Positions 30,481-36,273 of a DNA stretch of 36,273 nucleotides are shown piece after piece. Below the pieces are notes generated by a model. The model was not told where the DNA came from and made no database searches. It worked only from the letters and a program-made list of their open reading frames with translations. Every line of letters begins with the position of its first letter. Within the stretch, counting starts at the first letter, position 1. This DNA comes from Actinomycetes bacterium (GTDB taxonomy: Bacteria; Actinomycetota; Acidimicrobiia; Acidimicrobiales; Palsa-688). The DNA lies in assembly GCA_021838445.1 (NCBI GenBank), contig JAKCDU010000036.1, forward strand, positions 1 to 36,273. The letters are read 5' to 3'. The position numbers were made by a program, and so were the translations under genes.

Positions 30481-30941
30481 GAGGCCCGCCCCCCGCCACC
30501 GGCCCCTCCGGATCCTCCAGCCCCACTGGATCCTCCCGCCCCACTGGATCCTCCCGCCTCCCCCGAGCCGGCCGCCTCCGGCCGGCGCGGCCGGTCGCGA
30601 TATTCGAGGTCGTGGACCAGTAGCGACTCGACACCACCTCGGCGGAGGCCCTCAGCCGCCGTCCTCAGGAAGTTGGCCTCGTCCGAGTCGGCCGGACGGG
30701 TGCCCTCCGCCACCCGGGCAGACAGGGCGAAAGGGTAGCTCTCGAACAACAGGTCACCGTCATCGACGTACCCGTGACGTCGGAGCTCTGCGTGCATGTC
30801 ACCGTCGTCGAGCACCCAGGCCTCTGCGCCCACTCCGTCCTCTCCGGGCGAAAGAGCCAGGCCCGTGAGTCGGGCCACCTCACGGGCCAACTCCTCGATG
30901 GGCTGCGACGACCGGACGAACAGGTCGATGGATCTTGACAA
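30477..30941 (-). CDS. Unrecognised acidic protein, candidate immunity/antitoxin partner
   Basis: A 154-residue protein. Residues 1-115 form a compact mixed region: SIDLFVRSSQPIEELAREVARLTG, AWVLDDGDMHAEL, LLFESYPFALSARVAE and GVESLLVHDLEYRD. It is acidic with no membrane or signal segment. Residues 121-154 form a flexible tail with the hexapeptide GGSSGA repeated, encoded by an 18-bp tandem repeat. I recognise no family. The start is TTG at 30941, fixed by GAGGAGG six bases upstream, an ideal site. The stop overlaps the GTG of the nuclease gene. Order, size, acidity and coupling fit an immunity or antitoxin protein for the nuclease, but this is inference. Confidence 0.7.
   Translation of the reverse strand: MSRSIDLFVRSSQPIEELAREVARLTGLALSPGEDGVGAEAWVLDDGDMHAELRRHGYVDDGDLLFESYPFALSARVAEGTRPADSDEANFLRTAAEGLRRGGVESLLVHDLEYRDRPRRPEAAGSGEAGGSSGAGGSSGAGGSGGAGGGGRAS
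30505..30558 (-). repeat. 18-bp tandem repeat encoding a Gly/Ser tail
   Basis: CCACTGGATCCTCCCGCC (plus strand) is repeated exactly at 30523-30540 and 30541-30558, with a degenerate copy at 30505-30522. Being a multiple of three, it adds GGSSGA units to the tail of the small acidic protein and can vary in copy number without changing frame. Confidence 0.9.
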
Positions 30942-31660
30942 CTGCGTCCTCCTCTTCGAATGGAGCCGAAGCCCCGGGCTGGTATGCGGCCGGCGGACCG
31001 GCGATTGAGGCAACCCAGCGGGATGCGAAGAGGAGCGGTGCTCCGAGCTCGATCATCGCGCCGCCCTGTGACGGTCATCAAGGGGTACCACCGACCCGGC
31101 CCGGTTCTGAGGGAATCCCAAGGAACCCTTAAGGTCGACCTCAGCGCCACCGTCGATGATGGGGGTGATGCACTATCTCGTCGCCGCGCTCGCTGGCCGG
31201 TCATCGACCGGCTGGGGGCACCGACCGAGCCCACTGGCCGACCCGGCGGCGGGCGGCGGGTCCCGACGCCACCCGGCCGCGCTCACCGGACCTCGCAGTC
31301 TGGGACCGCTCCCCCAAAGCCGGCGACGCGTCCGCTCAGCAGCGGCCGCGCGGGTACTCTCGGGAGCGAAGCGGCATCCGTCCACCGACCAGCCACCGGC
31401 ACCGCCGTCCTGGCCCTCAGGTGGCTCCAACGGAACCGTCCCCACCCGACCTTCCCCCGGTTCGAGATCATGGTGACTGAAGCAACGGTCCAACACTTCA
31501 GCTCTCTCGACAGCCCTGACCGGTGGAGTCGACGCGCCCTCGCCGACCCCTCAGACCTCACCCGCTCCCTGACCGCCTCCAGGGGGCGGGTCCCCGCTCC
31601 GACCCGTATCGACGCGGCCCGCACGCTCGAACAGACCACCGCCGCGAAAGGCTTCCAGTG
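30942..31660. other. 720-base divergent intergenic region
   Basis: This lies between the nuclease pair (minus) and the flavin electron-transfer operon (plus). It holds the ribosome-binding site of the acidic protein gene and a repeat element at 31107-31144. It also holds an ORF at 31156-31476 (beginning MMGVMHYLVAALAG, then low-complexity Pro/Ser/Arg) that I do not trust, and a 63-codon ORF at 31470-31661. No RNA gene was seen. Confidence 0.5.
31107..31144 (+). promoter_or_regulatory. Direct-repeat operator-like element with embedded -10
   Basis: AAGG occurs at 31120-31123 and 31131-31134, exactly 11 bases apart, within CCCAAGG and CCCTTAAGG. Outer arms CTGAGG (31107-31112) and CCTCAG (31139-31144) are complementary. 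TAAGGT (31130-31135) fits TANNNT. An 11-base direct repeat over a promoter is typical of OmpR/PhoP-family regulator sites. It would drive the ferric-reductase-like operon through a leader of about 520 bases. No regulator gene lies in the window. Confidence 0.35.
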
Positions 31661-31661
31661 A
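31470..31661 (+). CDS. Possible 63-residue ORF upstream of the ferric-reductase-like gene
   Basis: It begins MVTEATVQHFSSLDSPDRW and ends RTLEQTTAAKGFQ. Its TGA (31659-31661) shares a base with the first ATG of the next gene (TGATGATG). The overlap suggests coupling, but composition is ordinary, no ribosome-binding site is clear, and I recognise no family. It may be non-coding leader. Confidence 0.3.
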   Translation: MVTEATVQHFSSLDSPDRWSRRALADPSDLTRSLTASRGRVPAPTRIDAARTLEQTTAAKGFQ

Positions 31662-33040
31662 TGATGACAGGACTGAGGGAGCCCGACGCCAGCGCCGGAC
31701 CTCCCGGCAGAGCGGCCGACTTCCGCCCGGCCGCACCGGCGGTGATCAACACCGCCGTCGGCATGGCCGCCGCCGGACTGGCCTTCGTCCTGTGGATGGG
31801 GTACCACGTGGAGTCGAGCGGGGCGCTCAAGGCCAAGGGCGGGGTTACGACCTTCCTCGGCCAGGAGTCCGGTCTGGCCGGGACTTACCTGATGCTGGTG
31901 ATGCTGCTGCTGGTGTCGCGCATACCTCTCATCGAGCGGGCCGCCGGCCAGGATCGCCTGGTCCGGTGGCACCGGCTCCTGGGTCAGTGGCCGGTCTACC
32001 TGATCTGCCTCCACGCCGTCCTCATCACCCTCGGCTACGCCGCCGGGGATCACGTCAGCGCTTTCGCACAGCTCAAGATCTTCCTCCAGTCCTACCCTGA
32101 CGTGCTGGCCGGCACGGTGGCCCTGGGCCTGATCATCATGGCCGCCGTCAGCTCCATCCGGGCCGTCCGGCGCAAGGTTCGCTACGAGACGTGGTGGTCG
32201 GTCCACCTCTACATGTACCTGGCCCTGGCCCTGGCCTTCTCGCATCAGATCGCCAACGGGCAGTCGTTCTTCGGTCACCCTCTGGCCCGGGTCTTCTGGG
32301 CGGTGCTCTGGGCTTCCACCGCCGGTGTGGTGCTGCTGTTCCGGTTCGTCGTGCCGATCTGGCGCAGCGCCTATCACGGCCTGCGGGTGGCGGGCGTTCA
32401 GGAGGAAGCACCGGGTGTGATCTCGGTGATCTGCCGCGGCAAGCACCTCGACAAGCTGGACGTGCAGGGCGGCCAGTTCTTCCACTGGCGCTTCCTGGCC
32501 CACGGCCACTGGTGGTTGGCACATCCCTACTCGGTGTCAGCGCTGCCGAGGTCCGGCCTGATCCGCTTCACTGTGAAGGATCTCGGTGACCACTCCGCCG
32601 CTCTCGCCGATCTACCGATCGGGACCCGGGTGGCCATAGAGGGTCCATATGGGGCCTTCACAGCGAAAGCGGCCACCAACCGCAAGGTTCTCCTGGTCGG
32701 CGCGGGCGTCGGTGTCACCCCCATACGGGCCCTGCTCGAGCACCTCGACGAGCGGGTGGACGTGACCCTGCTCATCCGGGCGTCAGCCGACAAGGACGTG
32801 GTCTTCAGTCAGGAATTCGAGTCCCTCATGAGTCGGCGCAAGGGGAAGATGCTGGTTCTGGTCGGGTCCCGTCGCAAGTACCCGCTGGACCGGGTCCAAC
32901 TCGGACAGCTCGTCCCAGACATCGCTGCGCGCGACGTCTACATATGCGGTCCCGAGAACCTGTCCCAGCAGCTCATCGCCTCGGCCAAGGTGCTCGGCGT
33001 AGCGGAGAGGAACATCCATTGCGAGCAGTTCGCATTCTGA
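31661..33040 (+). CDS. Ferric-reductase-like transmembrane haem protein with FAD/NAD(P)-binding reductase domain
   Basis: A 459-residue membrane flavocytochrome. About six membrane segments lie in residues 25-250. Two pairs of haem-ligand candidates fall on two helices: His104/His118 in RWHRLLGQWPVYLICLH and His182/His195 in SVHLYMYLALALAFSH. The cytosolic reductase part has HPYSVSALP (FAD contact), GPYGAFTAK, LLVGAGVGVTPIRALLEHL (NAD(P) contact) and YICGPENLSQQL, and ends HCEQFAF. It would pass electrons from NAD(P)H via FAD and haem across the membrane, probably to the downstream FMN protein. Two ATGs (31661 and 31664) are adjacent and no strong ribosome-binding site is seen. It is first in the three-gene operon. 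Confidence 0.9.
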   Translation: MMTGLREPDASAGPPGRAADFRPAAPAVINTAVGMAAAGLAFVLWMGYHVESSGALKAKGGVTTFLGQESGLAGTYLMLVMLLLVSRIPLIERAAGQDRLVRWHRLLGQWPVYLICLHAVLITLGYAAGDHVSAFAQLKIFLQSYPDVLAGTVALGLIIMAAVSSIRAVRRKVRYETWWSVHLYMYLALALAFSHQIANGQSFFGHPLARVFWAVLWASTAGVVLLFRFVVPIWRSAYHGLRVAGVQEEAPGVISVICRGKHLDKLDVQGGQFFHWRFLAHGHWWLAHPYSVSALPRSGLIRFTVKDLGDHSAALADLPIGTRVAIEGPYGAFTAKAATNRKVLLVGAGVGVTPIRALLEHLDERVDVTLLIRASADKDVVFSQEFESLMSRRKGKMLVLVGSRRKYPLDRVQLGQLVPDIAARDVYICGPENLSQQLIASAKVLGVAERNIHCEQFAF

Positions 33041-33083
33041 CGACAGCCCCCGCATCAGGCGGCCGGGCGGGAGGACACCGGGC

Positions 33084-33641
33084 ATGGTGAAACGTGCGCC
33101 TTTCGTCATCGGGGCGACCGGCGTCGGCCTCGGGCTCCTGTTCAGCTTCCACACCCATCCCGTCACGGTCAGTATCTCCTCGTCGGCAGGCGCCAGCCCG
33201 ACCGGCTCCAGCGGCTCCGGCACGTCGAGTTCCTCGAGCACCACGACCCCTCCCGCTCCTTCCGGCTCGGTCGCCTCCACCCCGGCCAACCCTTCCACCA
33301 CCGCTCCGGGCGGAGCAACCAGCGGACCCACCACGCCCTCGACGGCATCGCCGACCACGGTGGCGTCGCGGCGGCAAGCCACCGGACAGTTCATCCAGTA
33401 CATGTACGGTGACATCCAGGTCAAGGTGACCAAGCAGGGCACCCGGATCGCCAACATCCAGGTGCTGAAGGAGGACGCCACCGACCCCAGGTCGGCGCAG
33501 ATCAACTCGATCGCCATCCCCATGCTCCAGCAGCAAGCGATGAGCGCCCAATCGGCCAACATCAACGGCGTGTCGGGAGCCACCTTCACCAGCCAGGCCT
33601 ACTACGAAGCCCTGCAGTCGGCTCTCGACAAGCTGAAGTGA
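33084..33641 (+). CDS. Extracytoplasmic FMN-binding protein with flavinylation motif
   Basis: A 185-residue protein with a short basic start, a single hydrophobic segment (APFVIGATGVGLGLLF, about residues 5-22) acting as anchor or signal, a Ser/Thr/Pro-rich linker (about 30-95) and a C-terminal FMN_bind domain (about 99-185). The motif NGVSGATFTS (161-170) matches the site where ApbE attaches FMN to a Thr, probably Thr167. Asn replaces the common Asp at the first position. GGGAGGA precedes the ATG at 33084 by a good distance. It should shuttle electrons outside the membrane between the haem reductase and an unknown acceptor. Its stop overlaps the apbE start. Confidence 0.9.
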   Translation: MVKRAPFVIGATGVGLGLLFSFHTHPVTVSISSSAGASPTGSSGSGTSSSSSTTTPPAPSGSVASTPANPSTTAPGGATSGPTTPSTASPTTVASRRQATGQFIQYMYGDIQVKVTKQGTRIANIQVLKEDATDPRSAQINSIAIPMLQQQAMSAQSANINGVSGATFTSQAYYEALQSALDKLK

Positions 33642-34477
33642 TCCCCCCTTCCTCCCCGGCGGTTGCGGAGGAGGACGGAGGGGGCCTCATACGCCGAGCC
33701 GAGCCGGTGATGGGCACGGTGGTGTCGTTGCACGTGCGTCCCGGCCCGGTGTCACCGTCGGATGTTTCGCTGGCCCTGGCCGAGGCCCGGGGCCGGCTGC
33801 ATCGTGCCGATGCCGTCTTTTCGACCTGGAAGGAGCATTCGCCACTCAGCCGGCTGCGCCGAGGCGAGATGGCTCTCTCCGATGGGCCCCCCGAGATGGG
33901 CGAGGTATTGGAGCTCTGCGCCCGGGCCCGGGACCTGTCGGGGGGGTGGTTCGATCCATGGGCCGCCCCCGGAGGGGTCGACCCCACCGGGCTGGTGAAG
34001 GGCTGGGCGGCCGCCCGGGCCCTGGCCGCCCTCTGCGACTCCGGTGTCGCGGCCGCCATGGTCAATGCCGGCGGCGATGTGGGGGTCTTCGGCCACCCCC
34101 AGCCGGGCCACCCCTGGCGGATCGGCATCCAGAACCCCTTCGACCGCTCGACCATCGTCGCCGTCGTCGAACCGGAGGCGGCGCTGGCCACCTCGGGCTG
34201 CTACGAGCGGGGACTCCACATCTACGATCCGTTCCGCAAAGAGCCGGCGGCGGCAGTTGCTTCGGCCAGCGTGACCGGTCCGGACCTGGCCCTGGCCGAT
34301 GCCCTGGCCACCGGGCTGGTCGCCGGAGGGGAGGAGGCCCTTCGCGCTCTCGGGGACCGATCGGGCTACGAGGCCCTTTTGATCGGTCACGACGGGCAGG
34401 CGGTGGGCACGCCGGGGTTCCGGCTGGCCGGGTCCTCCCCCGACCCGGCCGGCCCACTCGACCGGCATGGGGACTGA
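33638..34477 (+). CDS. apbE: FAD:protein FMN transferase
   Basis: Transfers FMN from FAD to a Thr of target flavoproteins. The 279 residues show VMGTVVSLHV, VFSTWKEHSPLSRLRRGE, GWFDPWAAPGGVDPTGLVKGWA, MVNAGGDVGVFG, ATSGCYERG and LALADALATGL, the last with the Mg-binding Asp. It is shorter than the usual 320-350, mainly at the N-terminus. There is no signal peptide or lipobox before LIRRAEPVMGT, unlike many ApbE proteins that act outside the membrane. The GTG at 33638 overlaps the stop of the FMN-binding gene (GTGA). Its adjacency makes the FMN-binding protein the obvious substrate. Confidence 0.92.
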   Translation: MIPPSSPAVAEEDGGGLIRRAEPVMGTVVSLHVRPGPVSPSDVSLALAEARGRLHRADAVFSTWKEHSPLSRLRRGEMALSDGPPEMGEVLELCARARDLSGGWFDPWAAPGGVDPTGLVKGWAAARALAALCDSGVAAAMVNAGGDVGVFGHPQPGHPWRIGIQNPFDRSTIVAVVEPEAALATSGCYERGLHIYDPFRKEPAAAVASASVTGPDLALADALATGLVAGGEEALRALGDRSGYEALLIGHDGQAVGTPGFRLAGSSPDPAGPLDRHGD

Positions 34478-34481
34478 CCCG

Positions 34482-34487
34482 TAGCAT
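34482..34487 (+). promoter_or_regulatory. -10 element, probable leaderless promoter of the crotonase gene
   Basis: TAGCAT ends seven bases before the ATG at 34495. No ribosome-binding site is present. The gene is thus probably separate from apbE, whose stop is 17 bases upstream. Confidence 0.5.
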
Positions 34488-34494
34488 CGCCGCC

Positions 34495-35196
34495 ATGCCG
34501 GTGACCTACGAACTGCAAGATTCCGTGGCGACCATCACGCTCGACGACGGCAAGGCCAACGCCGTCGACCTCGAGATGGTGAGCGAGATACATGCCGCCC
34601 TCGACCGGCTCGACGGCGACGGAGCTCGCTCGATGGTGCTCGCCGGCCGGCCGGGACGTTTCTGTGCCGGCTTCAACCTGGCGGCCATGACCGGTAGCCC
34701 CGCCGCCATGCGGGAGCTGGTGATCGCCGGAGGTCGCCTCGTCGGGCGTCTGCTGCTGGTGCCCCAACCGGTCGTGGTGGCCTGCACCGGCCACGCTCTG
34801 GCCATGGGCGGCCTGCTCCTCCTGTCGGGCGACCATCGCATCGGAGCGGCGGGAGACTTCAAGATCGGCTTGAACGAGGTGGCCATCGGCATGGCCATGC
34901 CGAGGTGGGGTGTGGAGGTGGCCCGTTACCGCATACCTCCGAGCCAGATCGAGTGGCACCTCGTCCTCGGCCAGACCTGCTCGCCCGATGAGGCCGTCCA
35001 GGCGGGGTTCTTGGACCGGGTGGTCGACGCCGACTCGGTGCTGGCCGAAGCACGCGCCACCGCCGCAGCCCTGGCCCGGCTGCGCACCGGCGCGGTATCG
35101 GGCACCAAGACCCGGCTGCGCGGACCCGTGGTGGAGCGCATGCTCGAGGATCCGGAGACCGACCTGGCCAGCATCGTCCTCGAGACCGGCGACTGA
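34495..35196 (+). CDS. Crotonase-family protein, probably enoyl-CoA isomerase-like
   Basis: A 233-residue member of the enoyl-CoA hydratase/isomerase superfamily. It has VATITLDDGKANAVDLEMV, a FCAGFNLAAM oxyanion-hole segment, CTGHALAMGGLLLLSGDHRIGA and FKIGLNEVAIGMAMPRWGVEVA. The Glu corresponding to E144 of rat hydratase is replaced by Leu (GGLLLL), while the second Glu is kept (GLNEVAIG). Having only this Glu, in a GLNE context, is closer to delta3-delta2 enoyl-CoA isomerase than to a hydratase. The exact substrate is unknown. The start is set by TAGCAT seven bases upstream and the family N-terminus. Confidence 0.88.
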   Translation: MPVTYELQDSVATITLDDGKANAVDLEMVSEIHAALDRLDGDGARSMVLAGRPGRFCAGFNLAAMTGSPAAMRELVIAGGRLVGRLLLVPQPVVVACTGHALAMGGLLLLSGDHRIGAAGDFKIGLNEVAIGMAMPRWGVEVARYRIPPSQIEWHLVLGQTCSPDEAVQAGFLDRVVDADSVLAEARATAAALARLRTGAVSGTKTRLRGPVVERMLEDPETDLASIVLETGD

Positions 35197-35230
35197 GCCA
35201 CCCTACGGCCCGGGGGAACCCCGCAGGGCC

Positions 35231-35698
35231 TCAGTCGGGCATGAGCCCGGCGGCCAGGGCGGCCGCCATCTCGCGCACCGCGTCGCGCTCACCGGGCGTC
35301 GAGCCGGTGACGACCAGGGCCTTCTGAGCGGCGCGCCACCGCAGGCCAGTGGTGATCGAGTCGAGAGCCCGTAACGCCCCGGTGGCGTCGGAGTTGGCGT
35401 GGAGGTAGGCCCCGAAGGGACGACCCGCAGTGGCGTCGAGGCACGGGTAGTAGATGGTGTCGAAGAAGTGCTTCACCGCCCCGGCCAGGTAACCGAGGTT
35501 CACCGGCCCGGCAATCAGGTAGCCATCGGCTTGGAGCGCCTCGTGGGCCGACGCAACCAGCGCCGGGCGGGCCAGGACGCGCACACCGGTGATGGCCGGG
35601 TCGCGAGCCCCCTCCAGCGCCGCCTCGAGCAGCGCCTCCGTGGAGGGCGACACCGTGTGGTGCACCACGAGCAGCGTCCGCAGACCACCGTCGGTCAC
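35231..35698 (-). CDS. Flavodoxin-like / NAD(P)H-dependent FMN reductase-like protein
   Basis: A 155-residue single-domain flavodoxin-fold protein. The first strand and loop read LRTLLVVHHTVSPSTEALLEAAL, where the phosphate loop of the family normally lies. Then come ADGYLIAGPVNLGYLAGAVKHFFDTIYYP, the classic flavodoxin/FMN reductase segment with GPVN, and GRPFGAYLHANSDATGALRALDSI. It probably binds FMN and acts as an oxidoreductase or NAD(P)H:quinone/FMN reductase; the electron partner is unknown. The GTG at 35698 overlaps the alkA stop (GTGA), so it is the second gene of a coupled pair with alkA. Confidence 0.85.
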   Translation of the reverse strand: MTDGGLRTLLVVHHTVSPSTEALLEAALEGARDPAITGVRVLARPALVASAHEALQADGYLIAGPVNLGYLAGAVKHFFDTIYYPCLDATAGRPFGAYLHANSDATGALRALDSITTGLRWRAAQKALVVTGSTPGERDAVREMAAALAAGLMPD

Positions 35699-36273
35699 CG
35701 GGTCACCGCGCTTTGAGAAGCGCCGCTGTAGATCTCGCAGGCTCGCCAGCAGTACCATGCGGCGACCGACCGGTAGGGCCTCAGCGGTTCCCCCAGATCG
35801 CCCAGCTGGCGGGGGGTGGGCATAGGGACACCCCAGGCCAGGCCGTAGCCCCGGCGCACCCCGAGATCACCGGTCGGCCAGACGTCCATCCGGCGGAGCT
35901 GGAACAGCAGGAACATCTGAGCCGTCCACTCCCCGATACCGCGGACGGCGGACAGGCGTGCGATCACCTCGGCGTCGGTCTCGCGAGCCAGTCGACGGGG
36001 ATCGAGGATCACCGTCTCGTCGAGGACCTTGACCGCCAGGTCTCGAACCGACGCCGCCTTGTTGGCCGAAAGGCCGGCTGCTCTGAGGGACGTGTCGGGA
36101 AGGGCCAACACCGCGGCCGGCTCCACCCGCCCCTCCAAGGTGGCCACCAGACGGCCGTGAATGGCGGCTGCGGCGCGGCCGGCCAACTGCTGGTAGACGA
36201 TGGAGCGGACCAGGGCGGCGAAGTGGGTGTCGACCGGACGGCTCAGCTTCATGGGACCGGCCTCGCCCACCAG
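35695..36273 (-). CDS. DNA-3-methyladenine glycosylase II-like protein (5' end outside window)
   Basis: The C-terminal 192 residues of an AlkA-type base-excision glycosylase. It shows HFAALVRSIVYQQLAGRAAAAI, the helix-hairpin-helix RLSAVRGIGEWTAQMFL and the catalytic Asp in TGDLGVRRG. The frame is open to the last base, so the start is outside the window and the N-terminal part is missing here. It removes alkylated bases such as 3-methyladenine. The last residues run over the start of the flavodoxin-like gene. Confidence 0.9.
   Translation of the reverse strand: MVGEAGPMKLSRPVDTHFAALVRSIVYQQLAGRAAAAIHGRLVATLEGRVEPAAVLALPDTSLRAAGLSANKAASVRDLAVKVLDETVILDPRRLARETDAEVIARLSAVRGIGEWTAQMFLLFQLRRMDVWPTGDLGVRRGYGLAWGVPMPTPRQLGDLGEPLRPYRSVAAWYCWRACEIYSGASQSAVTR

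Noticed and set aside
31156-31476. 107-codon plus-strand ORF beginning MMGVMHYLVAALAG as a membrane protein
   Set aside because: After the first 14 residues it becomes Pro/Ser/Arg low-complexity sequence without further hydrophobic segments or homology; probably chance.

Overview
The window looks like chromosome of a high-GC actinobacterium. The class Acidimicrobiia is my best guess, inferred from gene content and style rather than from a marker phylogeny. Supporting signs are very GC-rich third codon positions, frequent GTG and TTG starts, F420-type enzymes, a MurA with Asp in place of the catalytic Cys, and two tiny ribosomal proteins of the actinobacterial type (bS22-like and bL37-like). 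I see no rRNA, CRISPR array, integrase or insertion sequence. Most of the window is housekeeping chromosome.

Layout. 1-2650 (minus): glmU, prs and rplY (cut at the left edge). 2731-2805: tRNA-Gln(UUG). 2841-6937 (plus): a UvrD-like helicase with an HRDC domain and an F420 hydrogenase beta-subunit-like iron-sulfur flavoprotein. 6966-8283 (minus): a DUF2889-like protein, a split-barrel flavin/F420 protein and a 32-residue bS22 gene. 8410-14531 (minus): ychF, a DUF192-like gene, rsmI, metG, tatD, rsmA and ispE, mostly joined by 4-base overlaps. 14646-14729: a 27-residue bL37 gene. 14774-18523: a PfkB kinase diverging from an M1 aminopeptidase. 18656-20160 (minus): xseA and xseB. 20266-25006 (plus): DEAD-box helicase, channel-like membrane protein, murA and an acyl-CoA thioesterase-like protein, with a small opposing membrane-protein ORF at 22580-22819.

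25007-31660 is the least ordinary part. It holds a 17-bp tandem repeat, an unrecognised HG-motif protein, a short form of the large NAD-glutamate dehydrogenase, and a coupled two-gene unit: a small acidic protein with a Gly/Ser repeat tail followed by a predicted PD-(D/E)XK nuclease resembling CdiA C-terminal tRNase toxins. I regard this pair as the best candidate for an undescribed system. 31661-34477 is a flavin electron-transfer operon (ferric-reductase-like membrane protein, FMN-binding protein, ApbE). The window ends with a crotonase-family gene, a flavodoxin-like gene and alkA (cut at the right edge).

Expression. Many genes carry a TANNNT hexamer 6-9 bases before the start codon with no Shine-Dalgarno sequence, as expected for leaderless mRNAs. 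Others have clear Shine-Dalgarno sites. Two genes (prs and the M1 peptidase) are preceded by a very short ORF that ends on or next to their start codon, suggesting coupled translation.
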